The notes under the pieces were generated by a model, which worked only from the letters and a program-made list of their open reading frames with translations, did no database searches and was not told the DNA's origin. Below, piece by piece: positions 42,722 through 53,846 of a DNA stretch of 64,000 nucleotides. This DNA is from Aplectana chamaeleonis. Its lineage: Eukaryota; Nematoda; Chromadorea; Rhabditida; Cosmocercidae. The stretch covers positions 310,001 to 374,000 of the forward strand of contig JAPDOI010000274.1 in the NCBI GenBank assembly GCA_029168955.1, read 5' to 3'. Each line of letters opens with the position of its first letter. Positions within the stretch are counted from its first letter, which is position 1. Both the position numbers and the translations under genes were made by a program.

Positions 42722-44320
42722 ACCCCCTGAGTACGATTCTCCAGGAATCTTGATCAGCTGTCGCGAAATTGACCCCGAAAGTTGTCGAAATTGGGAGTTA
42801 CAAAATTATACGACATAGCTGACGTCCTCATGAAAATTTCATTTCTACCTCGTCTGAGTCAATTTTTCATGGTAAAAACAACCAGGCACATCAAGCTAAT
42901 AGTCTACAGAATTGTCTTGGCGTAGAAGCACGTCGAAAAGTCTGTTTGGTGTGTTGTACAGGAATTTTTGAATACGTCGCCATCAACCTGCGCTCATTCA
43001 CCTAGAACGGTTACTTTAGGCTGAGCCACTGGCTCCTATTGTCTGCTGTAAGCGTAGACACCACGCCCAAGAATATTCCACAAGTTTCACATCGCTTTGA
43101 GGTACGGGAAGATAGGCTGACAATCCGCAAATCGACATGATTGGCCTGAAACCGCGTCGTCCTGCTGACGAAAAGAAAAGATGAATATGCTCTAGAAAAG
43201 AGAAAAGGTACAGTTTACAGCAATGTTAAAAGGACATGGTGCGGTTGCGGTCACACGCATAAACTAAGTTGGAAGACGCCAGGGCCCGTATGCATGAACG
43301 ACTTACCCGCGAGAATAGGGTGAATGCTGCTCGGAATCTCTGCATTTCCTGTGCTCTATGCGTCTGTCTCGCTTCTCCCCGGAGAAGCGAGACAGACGCA
43401 TAGAGCACAGGAAATGCAGAGATTTCGAGAAACATTCAACCTTACCTCGCAGGTAAGTCGTTCACGCATACGGTCCCAGATTTCATTATCGATCGACAGC
43501 TGATTTTCTGGGTGAGCTACGGTTTTTCTTTTTTTTTTCTTGTCTGCTTCGGCATTATTTTTGTTTCTGACTCTTATAATATTACGAATAGGGGCTCTTC
43601 TTAGTGTGCAAGAGGAATTTGCCGTTTTTTCGATTTCAAAGCAGAACTTTCCCTCCCTTTCTAAAATCAGGAGAGTTAAGGGCCCTAAGAAGTGCAACAT
43701 ACACACAAAGTTGGATTTCCATATCAAGTTTAAACCTAAGTTTCGGAGCTCTGAAAACCGCGGCCTCGGACGAGTTAGTTTTAGTGTGTGACCGCAACCG
43801 AACCATGTCCTTGTAACATTGCGGTAAACTTAATGTTTTAACACTTCCTAATAATCTCAAATCCTACTCATAAGGCTTTCTGTCCCAAGGTTTCCATTAT
43901 AATAAGTAATAAGTTTTTTACATTCGCGAAAGGCAAATGTGAGAAAAAAACCATTATAACAAGAAACAACTGTAAAAAAGTATGCGATTAGAAGAGCGGG
44001 TTCTTGTATAGATCCTCCAAGACCCCTATTCCAGTCAAGAATAACCTGAATCCGAACGGTCGAAAAGAGCGTCAAATTGACCGAAACTGTCTTTTTCCAT
44101 TGTATGGGTGCTATCAGTTTTCTATTTTCGAGATTGGTAGGACTGATATTTACCTAGGATTTATTGGGTACGTTGCTTGAAGGTATCGTTCACGATGCAT
44201 TTTGTTTTCAGATTTTCCATATATGATGGGAGCTCTAGTACCCTACATAACCGCTACGTTGAAAATAAAAACCACAAGAAAATCACTGAAAACTGCTCTT
44301 TCGGACTGAAATTTCCTTAA

Positions 44321-44794
44321 AGGCACAGTCCAACCTCAGAGGTAATTTTTGATATTTTGGTCCGGTCGCCGTCTATAGCAACCCTGCAAAGCGCGAAACC
44401 TCAGTTTGCTCAAATAAGCGAGAAAAAGCTAGGAAAAAGTTTGCCACGCCCCCTTGAAAGAAAAAATGGGCAACGCCCACTGGCAGGTTTCCGATCTCAA
44501 TTGGGAAGAGACGCGCGAATGATTTTGTTCAAATTCTATGTTCTTCTTTTTGTTTTCGGTCTGGCTTTATATTGTGACCTTACTCAGAATAGTGGGTGCG
44601 AATAACGAGAAAATACAGACTCGAGACAACTCGTCCGCGAACTTCTACTAGTTCAAATTCAAAATTTTTGAGGAGTCGTAACTCAGTTTGTAGTGAGTTC
44701 TGAGCGATTCTGAAGATATCATTGTGATCAGCGTAAAATTTTCTCCAAGATAGGCTAAAATACGAAAAATCGATTCTGAGCTTGGACTGTGGCT
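44321..44794. mobile_element. TTAA-flanked MITE, subtype f, uninterrupted duplicate
   Basis: TTAA at 44317-44320 and 44795-44798. Same insertion as 29759-30416, copied by the segmental duplication. It supplies the empty site for the Mutator-like MITE. Confidence 0.87.
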
Positions 44795-45330
44795 TTAATC
44801 GACTTGTGAGAAAGGAAGAGTCGATCGCCGAGAATCGCCATGTTCTCGGACAAAGAGAAAACCTGACCGCGGGCAACTATGTGAAAAAAAGCTGACCGCG
44901 ACAATGCGGCGGTTGAAGCGCGTTCCGACCGCGCTTAAGTGTTGACAGCGGTCGAACCGCGTTTAGGCGCGGTCAAACCGCGGTAAAAAACGACGGTCGG
45001 ACCGCGTGCAGCGCACACTCAGCAGTCGCGCGCGGCAGAGCGGCGCGGGATTTGGCCGGTTGCTTTACTATGTTGCTCAATGAGGGAACTTGAGAATACG
45101 TATACATATGACGCACTTAATGCTTAAACAGTTATGCGCACTTTTCAGCAGGTCAGCCCGACTAATCATGCATTAATCCTTGCAAATAACAATTTTCATG
45201 GTTCATTTGATTGTTTCTTATTTTTTTAGAAATTAACTTCTATACTGATATTATCACGTTTACCTCGGCATCGTCTAATGAGTCTGATATTTCTATGCCA
45301 ACGAGGTTGACAGGTGGAATTTTTATTTTC

Positions 45331-45364
45331 GGCCTGACGTTTCGACCATCACGTCTTCATCAGT
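45331..45364 (-). ncRNA. Hammerhead-like motif (Penelope-type), canonical core
   Basis: Minus strand reads CTGATGA, then GACGTGATGGTC (short stem II), then GAAACGTC. Unlike the copies at 2919 and 3913, both core boxes CTGATGA and GAAAC are intact. The following GGCCGAAAATAAAAATTCC resembles the region after the motif at 2919. It is probably the end of a heavily truncated Penelope-like insertion ending in the (ATT)n run. Confidence 0.55.
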
Positions 45365-45382
45365 ATTTTTATTTATATTTTC

Positions 45383-45383
<1 letters not shown>

Positions 45384-45470
<87 letters not shown>

Positions 45471-45546
45471 ATTATTATTATTATTATTATTATTATTGTT
45501 ATTATTATTATTATTATTATAATTATTATTATTATTATTATTATTA

Positions 45547-45590
<44 letters not shown>

Positions 45591-45600
45591 CCTATTATTA
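45384..45600. repeat. (ATT)n microsatellite
   Basis: About 215 bp of nearly pure ATT repeat with occasional A or G changes, then degenerate TTATTGTTATTGCTG-type repeats to about 45730. Leucine-, isoleucine- and thymine-rich frames here are artefacts. Confidence 0.95.
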
Positions 45601-45912
45601 TTGTTGTATTGTTATTGCTGTTATTGCTATTATGATTATTATAATTGTTATTGCTGTTTTGATCTTTATTATTATTACTGTAATTTCTACTAATATTACT
45701 ATTATTGTTATTGCTGTTATTGTTATAACAGAATCAGATGTGGCATGCACCCAATGCGTACCCCTGATAGCCTCAATAGTGTTTCTCTTGTGTTGGTGGA
45801 TATTTCCACTAGTTCGATGAGTCATCGTTGGCTATGGCAGTGCGCCAAACTCAGGCGCGCGCGGCAACCGATTATGCTTTCAAAAGACATTTCGCAATTG
45901 GTTCAGTTCGAT

Positions 45913-46128
45913 ATGAGCAGGAGCCGACGGGCGGCGGTAAACTCGCCTCGCCGCTGTGGAGGTATGTTGCTTTTCGAGTTATTTTTCTCATTTCTGTTGC
46001 CTAATTTAGAATCATATTCACAATTGCTATTTTTTCAGAAATTATCCGCGAACGGAGGCTTCGGGAAATCGCTGAAGAGGAATTCCTGCGGTCCCTTCTA
46101 GCTCGAGGAGGAATCCGACGAAATTCAG
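45913..46128 (+). CDS. Two spliced exons inside the 5-kb element (fragment of unknown gene)
   Basis: Exon A ends GGAG before GTATGTTG at 45962; it encodes MSRSRRAAVNSPRRCG from Met 45913, with a possible earlier in-frame Met at 45874. Exon B (46039-46128) follows TTTTTTCAG and ends TTCAG before GTGTGTTTTT. The 77-nt intron splits a codon in matching phase. Exon B encodes IIRERRLREIAEEEFLRSLL, strongly charged and probably helical. A possible third exon starts at 46589 after CCCGTAG (EYSTSFASSHSG) and is broken by the 46629 insertion. I do not recognise the protein; it may be captured host sequence or part of an element gene. Confidence 0.5.
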
Positions 46129-46319
46129 GTGTGTTTTTCTCGAATTTCTTATCTGAGCTTCTTTTCCGTTTCTCATTGCTTTCTTTCACTTTTGGTTTCG
46201 TGTCTTTTGTCAGCAAACTTGCCTATTATCACAGAAACTTTTGTTTTTTCTCTGGTCCCGGAACAGGATTTTTCCTGTTTCGGAGTTTCGGAGAATTTCG
46301 AGATTTCTTATCGTCATTT

Positions 46320-46572
46320 TCAGCGCACAGATTCCCCCCACTGGGGGGGGGGGGAACCTCTGCGCGAATTTTTTATTTTCCCAAAAACCTGGATTTTTTT
46401 TTGAATTCCGGAAATTTGAATAAAAAACTCGATTTTTGTAATTTCCCTGTTCTCTTAGCAAATCCGTATGTTTTTCAGCGCAGAGTTTCCCCCCAATGCG
46501 GGGGAACCTCGGCGCGAATTTTTTATTTTCCCAAAAACTTGGATTTTTTTGAATTCCGGAAATTTGAATAAA
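46320..46572. repeat. Direct repeat pair with TTTTCAG start
   Basis: TTTTCAGCGCAGA followed by a G-run, GCGCGAATTTTTTATTTTCC and GAATTCCGGAAATTTGAATA occurs at about 46327-46424 and again at about 46474-46570. Both include acceptor-like sequences, possibly intron-derived. Confidence 0.75.
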
Positions 46573-46628
46573 ACCCCTTTTCCCGTAGCGGAGTATTCAA
46601 CGTCTTTTGCAAGCAGCCACAGTGGTAT

Positions 46629-48504
46629 CAGGGATGAGCGGAATAAAATTAAGAATTTCGGAAATCGAAACAAAATTAATATTTCGGAAATCGGAAAGCG
46701 AAATTCCGAGGCCCAAAATTTGCGGAAATCGGAATTCGGAATAGGAAAACGGAACAAAGTTTACTCGCTGCTGGCATCGAACAATGTGTCCTTGAACCTC
46801 GGGTCTAACACCACCAAACCACCATTTCCCAGATACTTATTCATCCATACCACCGAGCCGTTACTAATCAGATTTATGATCTCATGAGGATAACTCCAGG
46901 GATGTGCATAATTGCGACTTACGATTAACGACTTGAACGACCGACGGGGGGTTTCGCCTAAAGGCTGACGACGAACAATTTTTGAAAATTTCCTGTACTT
47001 TCCGACAATTCGTACGAAAATCATTATTCTCTATCATCGCTCCCCTATGGGGGGATCGCACCAACTTTGAAAAATATTTCGCCGTTGGTTGTTCCAGATG
47101 CCTATATGCATGCTTAGGTGGTCTAAGTAAACGACTTCTAACGTCTTGGATATAAATATTATGGCGCCAAGATGAGGGATCGCTTCGGTGCTAAGCAGAA
47201 GCGTGATACCCCTCAAATGGTGAGATTTAGCCGTTTTCGCAGAAAACCCTTAATTGTAACCGGGACCCGTTCCCGAACCTGAACAAGTTTTTCAAACTAC
47301 AAGCCGCAGAGCCATTCTAAAAACATTCTACGCAGTCGTATTCAAGAACTCAGAAAATACATTTTCAGAAAAGTACCCCGGTAAGCCGTCCATAGCTATT
47401 TGCGAACATGAGTTCTACAACATTCGAAAACAGACTTCGAATCAGTAATTCGATTGGAACAATTTTTTTGCAGAGACGCCATTCAGTAGTTACAAGTGTT
47501 TGAGGCACGCACCAGTTCTCGTGTGTGACGCGCCATGTCAATACAAAGGTCGGGATCATACTTCTAGCGACGAGCAACGCAAAGCAGTCTTCACCATCAA
47601 TATCGACCGAAAATCGATATGCACTGTCGCTGTCGATGGTCGCGGGGCGTATGACTCCGACCAAAGGGTTGCGTTGCAGCAATCACAGACCGGTCGCTAA
47701 CCTTATCCTCAGACAAAAAGGAGCTCAATGCTTACGCCGATACGCCCATTTTCTCTTGAAAAACGCGATAAGCATGTGCTAACCCTCCTGACACGAGAGC
47801 GTGCATATCGCGATGAGAAGGGCGAGATAGTGCCCAACGCGTACGAAAATCGCATTAAAAATGAGGCTCGACGCCAACCACGCCCTTTTTCCCAGGAAAC
47901 CACTTTTGAAACATGCCTCAGATGTTGGCAATGCCGTTGCTTCAATGACCCAGTTTATTTACTTGGCCCTCCCAGCCGCTGAAGGCTCCAGATGGCGCTC
48001 GGTGCACTGGCCGCACGGCGCGTCGGGGAGCGAAGAGTTTGTGCTTCACGCTCAGTCAAGAAATTTCAGAGGTGTATATCTAAGGTTCAAACTTTGTTCT
48101 TCATAGGATCTGTATATCAAGTTTTGGTAATCCACCTAGCTATTGATGCCTTCTTTCCTTTTCACTCTGGATTGCTTTTTTCGGCTTTAGCGGTGCCAAT
48201 TGTCAAATTCTAAGGAATAACGATTACGACAAACGATTAACAAGGGTTTTGGCTCGTTGAACGAAAAACGAATCACAAAGTTCTAATTGCGTATATCCCT
48301 GGAGCCCATGAAAATTAAGTTGCTCTAACAGGTTTTGATAGAAGTTGGCAAGTCTCAGCTCGTCAGATTCTGTCAGTGGATGCCGGGTAAGATTATTTTC
48401 GCATTCTGTTCCGATTACCGCACCCATTTTTCGGAAGTCGGAAAGCGGAATTTCGAGGCCTAAAAACGTGCGGAAATCGGAATGCGGAATTCCGCTCATC
48501 CCTG
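46629..48504. mobile_element. hAT-type element nested in the 5-kb element
   Basis: Ends CAGGGATGAGCGGAAT and ATTCCGCTCATCCCTG are inverted for about 100 bp with repeated CGGAAATCGGAA motifs. Flanking octamers AGTGGTAT and AGTGTTAC match at 6 of 8 positions, an aged 8-bp duplication. It interrupts a candidate exon. A second set of CAGGG ends lies inside at 46897 and 48301. No intact transposase found. Confidence 0.75.
46897..48301. mobile_element. Inner hAT-type element, CAGGGATGTGC family
   Basis: The left end CAGGGATGTGCATAATTGCG and the right end AATTGCGTATATCCCTG are inverted. Subterminal ACGATTAACGACTTG motifs recall the element at 12590-13725. The flanking octamers do not match, so the edges may have been altered. 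Open frames inside show no transposase signature. Confidence 0.6.
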
Positions 48505-48950
48505 AGTGTTACGCTGCGAAAATTATAGGCGGGAGGGTGCGGTGCGGGGGGGGGCGACGGGAAGTGAAGGCAAACATTCAATGCGGGAAGCGCGCTCTAC
48601 GGCATCACCCGTCTTTCCTTCCTACACACGTTAGGATTTTCTCGCGTCGCACCTCAACGGAACCAGATCAATGAGTGATAGGTTGATACGCTCGCTGATT
48701 ACTAGAAGCTCACTTTATCACATTGCGATGAACTATTTCCTCCCACGCACGACAAAATCCCTTCCGCATCCCCGTCAGCATCCCGCCGAAATGTTTGGAA
48801 CGTGCAACCCATGAATACTATAGGAATCAAATATTACTAATAAATGAAAATTGGGATGCATAAAGTTTAGCTGGAATTGACGGTGTGAACTCCACCGCGA
48901 AATGGAAATAATGTCCAAAGATCATAACTAATGAAAGCTGTATTTTTCAG

Positions 48951-49101
48951 CGTCGGAGCAAAGGAGACGAACTTTCGACCCAGGCATGAACCACTTGATG
49001 CTCCTGATCTCTGCTCGCGATCTCATGGCCTTTATGAGATGATAATCATTTCGACGATTCCCATATTATTTGTTCATTCAAATGCAGTATTGTTCACGTG
49101 A
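48951..49101 (+). other. Candidate exon after a strong splice acceptor
   Basis: TGTATTTTTCAG ends at 48950. One frame then stays open for about 49 codons to a TGA at 49099, encoding NFRPRHEPLDAPDLCSRSHG and a hydrophobic tail. It lies in the same element and orientation as the exons at 45913-46128, but continuity with them cannot be shown. Identity unknown. Confidence 0.3.
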
Positions 49102-49599
49102 AATAATAAGTCTGAAAGCAGTCTGTTTCTGCAACCACAACATGCTTCGCGGCTTTTAAATCCGTTAATCCTCAAGGTGGGTGGAGCTTGAGAACGCTAC
49201 ATGTCATCTCGCGGATAAGCGAGCACAGGCTTATCGGGGGCCGTCTTCAAGCTTTTCTATGCAGTATGCGTTTTAACCGCTTAAGCTGGCCGATGAATAA
49301 CTGCTGCCTGCGGGCTAGCCGCGGAAGCTGGAAGAATAGCAACGGCAGGTTCCCAACTAGCTGCGGAAAGCTTTTGAACTGACAGTGGCCTAATCTGGAT
49401 TAACCGTGGGTTTTTGCGCACAGACAGTGGATAAACTTGAATGATCAACCGCGGGTAATTTGCGGGCCAACCGCGAAATCTCGCGGTCCGACAGTGGCTT
49501 AAGTCGGGCTTTCCGCGCGACTTTCCGGACAAACCGCGAAATCTTCCGGACGAAGAGCGGGGCGTTCTGGACTGACCGCGTGAGCTAGCGAACCGACGG

Positions 49600-49812
49600 T
49601 GGTTATATTCAGACCAACCGCGGGAGCTCGCGGACTGACCGCGGGAGCTCGCGGACTGACCGCGGGAGCTCGTGAACCGACCGCGGGAGCTCGCGGACTG
49701 ACCGCGGGAGCTCGCGGACTGACCGCGGGAGCTCGCGGACTGACCGCGGGAGCTCGCGGACTGACCGCGGGAGCTCGCGGACTGACCGCGGGAGCTTGCG
49801 GACTGACCGCGA
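49600..49812. repeat. 21-bp minisatellite, about 10 copies
   Basis: The unit GACTGACCGCGGGAGCTCGCG is repeated head to tail. Each unit has the GACCGCG motif also scattered through both ends of the 5-kb element, so the array seems to be an amplified subterminal motif. The 21-bp period keeps several frames open (SSRGQSA repeats). Confidence 0.93.
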
Positions 49813-50092
49813 GCGGAAACCGGTTCGACCAACGCCCATCCCGGTGGCGGTCCGCTATTTGCGCGCGGTCAGGTTTTCACTTTGTCCGAGTTATAACATT
49901 ATCATCCTACTATAGATTTTTAGCAAAATTTGGGTGGTAAAAACATTACAAGGTTAGAAACACGTGGTCCAGCTTGTCATGTCTCCTGAGTCTGGCCCAA
50001 CACATGAAGCTTCCGCCACCAAAGATCCCGAGTTCAGTAAAAGTGCGTGACTCTGTATAGACCTATTCAATGCTTGGTACACCCATCAGATC

Positions 50093-50464
50093 TCGCGAGT
50101 GGAATTAGAGCCGCCAAAAGCGGGACAACTCCTCTCTCGGTGTGTAGAGAGCCCCTTTCCCCCAGGACCGGCATGCATGAACGCAGTAGAAGGGTGAGGG
50201 GAATCGCGTCGCGTCGCACCGCGCGCGAGAGTGAACGTCGAGCGCTGAGACCCATGCGCGGAGGGAAGAGCGAGAGAGAACGTCCAGCACGGAGGGCCCC
50301 ACGCACAGGGTTTTCAAACCCCGTGTTACCGTGTTCATGCATGCCGCCCCAGGTCGATGACAAAATGGAACTCGACGATGAGGGATCAATTGGTAGGTGC
50401 AGACAGGGAATTTTGAGGAATATGGGTGTAGGTACCGAATGTTTGGAATTCCAGAGCACGGTGA
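50093..50464. other. GC-rich sequence with candidate first exon
   Basis: Unique GC-rich sequence after the duplication. ATG at 50341 opens MPPQVDDKMELDDEGSI and runs into TTG followed by GTAGGTG at 50393, which could be a 5' splice site. No partner exon was found downstream before the (TA)n hairpin. Weak evidence. Confidence 0.25.
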
Positions 50465-51025
<561 letters not shown>

Positions 51026-51180
51026 AACGCACCAAGTATTTCACTTCTTTTAACGAGTTTCTCACAAATATTTTTATGCCAAATCATGAACTTCTCGTAG
51101 CGGAGCCAAACAGTTAGATAATTTCATTTCATTTTACCGAAAGTTTCCTTCAGAGATAGAAGAAGAAAACAGGGCACTAT

Positions 51181-51366
51181 TCTAGACGGGTGGGGGCACC
51201 CACGATTGAAGACAAATTAAGTGAACCACCGACTGGTAAGGCTACCAAACGAAGTATTTCTGTAGAGCTTTTACAAAAACAATGATTGATAGCACTAATA
51301 GGCATCATTTATCAGAGTTTTTCTTCGTTTCTATCAATAAGTCTTGGGTGCCCCCCCCCGCGTCTG
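51181..51366. mobile_element. MITE with CTAGACGGG ends (copy 1, worn)
   Basis: Left end CTAGACGGGTGGGGGCACCC and right end GGGTGCCCCCCCCCGCGTCT are inverted. A relative in opposite orientation is 60424-60619, sharing ACCACCGACTGGTAAGGC-like sequence and ACAATGATTGATAGCA. Confidence 0.72.
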
Positions 51367-51434
51367 TGATAGACCCGGAAACAGGCCGTTCATGACCTTT
51401 CTGCCCATCGCACCTGCTCGGCACTGTAGGACAC

Positions 51435-53145
51435 ACGTTACTTTTCCCGGCGCGCTGTGCACTCCCACTTGGGTCTCGTCCACAGTTCCCGGCGCTCTGT
51501 GGACTCCCAGTTGGGTCCCGCCTACTTTTACCGGCGCGTTGTGCACTCCCACTTGGATCCCGTCCACAGTTCCCGGCGCTCTGTGGACTTCCAGTTGGGT
51601 CCCGCCTACTTTTACCGGCGCGTTGTGCACTCCCACTTGGGTCCCGTCCACAGTTCCCGGCGCTCTGTGGACTCCCAGTTGGGTCCCGCCCACTTTTACC
51701 GGCGCGCTGTGCACTCCTACTTGGGTCTCGCTTTGTGCACTCCCAGTTGGGTCCCACCCACTTTTTCCGGCGCGCTGTGCACTCTCACTAGCTTCCCGAC
51801 CACTTTTCCCGGCGCTCTGTTTACACCCAGTTCGGTCCCGCCCACTTTTTCTGGCGCTCTACGCACTCCCGCGGATCCCGTCCACAGTTCCCGGCGCTCT
51901 GTGGACTCCCGGTTGGGTCCCGCCTACTTTTACCGGCGCGTTGTGCACTCCCACTTGGATCCGTCCACAGTTCCCGGCGCTCTGTGGACTTCCAGTTGGG
52001 TCCCGCCTACTTTACCGGCGCGTTGTGCACTCCCCGCGGGTCCCGTCCACAGTTCCCGGCGCTCTGTGGACTCCCAGTTGGGTCCCGCCCACTTTACCGG
52101 CGCGCTGTGCACTCCTACTTGGGTCTCGCTTTGTGCACTCCCAGTTGGGTCCCACCCACTTTTTCCGGCGCGCTGTGCACTCTCACTAGCTTCCCGACCA
52201 CTTTTCCCGGCGCTCTGTTTACACCCAGTTCGGTCCCGCCCACTTTTTCTGGCGCTCTACGCACTCCCACTTGGATCCCGTCCACAGTTCCCGGCGCTCT
52301 GTGGACTCCCAGTTGGGTCCCGCCTACTTTTACCGGCGCGTTGTGCACTCCCACTTGGATCCCGTCCACAGTTCCCGGCGCTCTGTGGACTTCCAGTTGG
52401 GTCCCGCCTACTTTTACCGGCGCGTTGTGCACTCCCACTTGGGTCCCGTCCACAGTTCCCGGCGCTCTGTGGACTCCCAGTTGGGTCCCGCCCACTTTTA
52501 CCGGCGCGCTGTGCACTCCTACTTGGGTCTCGCTTTGTGCACTCCCAGTTGGGTCCCACCCACTTTTTCCGGCGCGCTGTGCACTCTCACTAGCTTCCCG
52601 ACCACTTTTCCCGGCGCTCTGTTTACACCCAGTTCGGTCCCGCCCACTTTTTCTGGCGCTCTACGCACTCCCACTTGGATCCCGTCCACAGTTACCGGCG
52701 CTCTGTGGACTCCCAGTTGGGTCCCGCCTACTTTTACCGGCGCGTTGTGCACTCCCACTTGGGTCCCGTCCACAGTTCCCGGCGCTCTGTGGACTCCCAG
52801 TTGGGTCCCGCCCACTTTTACCGGCGCGCTGTGCACTCCTACTTGGGTCTCGCTTTGTGCACTCCCAGTTGGGTCCCGCCCACTTTTTTCCGGCGCGCTG
52901 TGCACTCTCACTAGCTTTCCGACCACTTTTCCCGGCGCTCTGTTTACACCCAGTTCGGTCCCGCCCACTTTTTCTGGCGCTTTACGCACTCCCAGTTGGG
53001 TCCCGCCCACTTTTTCCGGCGCGCTGTGCACTCTCGCTAGCTTCCCGACTACTTTTTTCCGGCATTCAACGCAGTCCCACTCGGTTCCCTTCCACGTTTC
53101 CCGGCGCTCTGTTTACTCCCAGTTCGGTCCCGCCCACTTTATACA
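51435..53145 (-). repeat. 42-bp minisatellite array with higher-order repeat, about 40 copies
   Basis: On the plus strand alternating 42-bp units read CCCACTTGGGTCCCGTCCAC with CGGCGCTCT, and CCCAGTTGGGTCCCGCC with CGGCGCG. In reverse complement they match the monomer of the other arrays. A higher-order block of about 404 bp recurs: GGCGCTCTAC at 51853, 52251 and 52655, with a shortened final block near 52976. Very long open frames occur on both strands because 42 is divisible by three; none is taken as a gene. Confidence 0.93.
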
Positions 53146-53530
53146 GCTTGGCGCACTTCAATTTGAGTTCCGCACACGGAGCATACGGTCCCTGATGGAC
53201 CTGAGGCTCAACGTCTCTTGAATTCTATTAAGCATTATCACAATATCATTCCATTTCTCCTAAAAAACTGACCGAACCGCTTATCACTAAATTCCTTCAG
53301 ACACACACACACACACATTTTAAAATCCACAAATTTTTTAGTATCTCGAGAACCACTGCGTGGACTTTTCTGAAAATTGGGCAACGTTGAGAACATTTAC
53401 TGCTCCACCTTTTGTGAGAATCCCTTTTTTCAAGGTTTCTCCCGAACCGAGATTCTGGAATGAGGGTTGTGCGCAGGAGCAATCCTTTTCCAAATCAGGT
53501 GTGCGCTTCGCGGGCTTTGACGGAACTTTA
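53146..53530. other. Unassigned sequence with short (AC)n
   Basis: Holds an (AC)n run of 16-18 bp near 53300. The segment 53360-53530 may be the degenerate upstream part of the gag-like fragment in another frame. Nothing else recognised. Confidence 0.4.
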
Positions 53531-53846
53531 GAATTTAAAGCGACACTATGGACAAACTGTGTCAGATTTTTGTGTAGTTCTGGAAAAACTTGGTCGGCAG
53601 GCTAACCCGTCAGCTAGTCTCAGCGACAAGTCCTCAGAATATGCTCAGATACTATTGGATAATCTAAGGGATTGGCCAGAGCATATTCATTTGCTGAGTA
53701 CGCTCCAACAGGTCGGCCCCAAGGATGCCTACGAATCGGTTAAGCAACTAGCGCTCACCGTGGATCAGTCTAGGGCCATATGGAAGCAGGGGGAAGGCAA
53801 GTATAGGGACGGAAGGGATGGCTGGAGAGGACGGTCGGCAGCGTAA
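53531..53846 (+). pseudogene. Gag-like fragment of a retrotransposon
   Basis: The frame opens after a stop at 53529 and runs about 100 codons with no ATG near the start. It encodes an alpha-helical, charged stretch (VVLEKLGRQANPSASLSDKS, then AQILLDNLRDWPEHIHLLS and AYESVKQLALTVDQSRAIWK) typical of LTR-retrotransposon Gag proteins in nematodes. A probable frameshift lies near 53530, as the preceding frame 53360-53605 continues upstream. No protease, reverse transcriptase or LTR is nearby. The family assignment is by general resemblance. Confidence 0.5.

Larger units (their letters stand above)
38171..44059. repeat. Right arm of 5.9-kb palindrome
   Basis: Reverse complement of 30666-36565 with few differences, including small homopolymer changes and a concentrated patch at 42666-42697. 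It ends CCGAACGG, after which the direct duplication begins at 44060. Mirrored elements are: 118-bp tandem 38171-38550, fold-back 38628-40393, inverted element about 40475-41086, open frames 41618-42032, and inverted element about 43213-43832. Confidence 0.93.
44845..49890. mobile_element. 5.05-kb inverted-repeat element with GACCGCG subterminal arrays
   Basis: Ends CTCGGACAAAG then GAAAACCTGACCGCG are inverted at both termini (one mismatch in 27 bp). The dinucleotide TT is present on both sides (44843-44844 and 49891-49892) and once in the empty duplicate near 30464. GACCGCG or CGCGGTC recurs many times within 200 bp of the left end and in the last 400 bp of the right end, like subterminal transposase binding sites. 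No transposase is recognised. The interior has spliced exon-like sequence, a Penelope-type motif and a nested hAT-type element. Superfamily unknown. Confidence 0.85.
44060..50092. repeat. Direct duplication flanking the palindrome, right copy (split)
   Basis: 44060-44844 plus 49893-50092 equals the left copy 29498-30666 in the same orientation, minus the 9-bp-duplication MITE and plus the 5.05-kb element. It diverges from the left copy right after CCATCAGATC (50092), where unique sequence begins. Confidence 0.9.

Noticed and set aside
30666..44059. Palindrome as a pure sequencing artefact (unsplit read or foldback)
   Set aside because: A 1.6-kb unique spacer, a divergent patch between arms, and distinct insertions in the flanking duplications make this less likely, although assembly error is not excluded.
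49281..49832. 183-codon SSRGQSA repeat protein
   Set aside because: Produced by the 21-bp minisatellite at the right end of the 5-kb element; open in other frames too.
51457..53221. Long open frames (up to 403 codons) across the 51.4-53.2 kb array
   Set aside because: The 42-bp period is a multiple of three, so open frames are expected in several frames on both strands. No single frame stands out.
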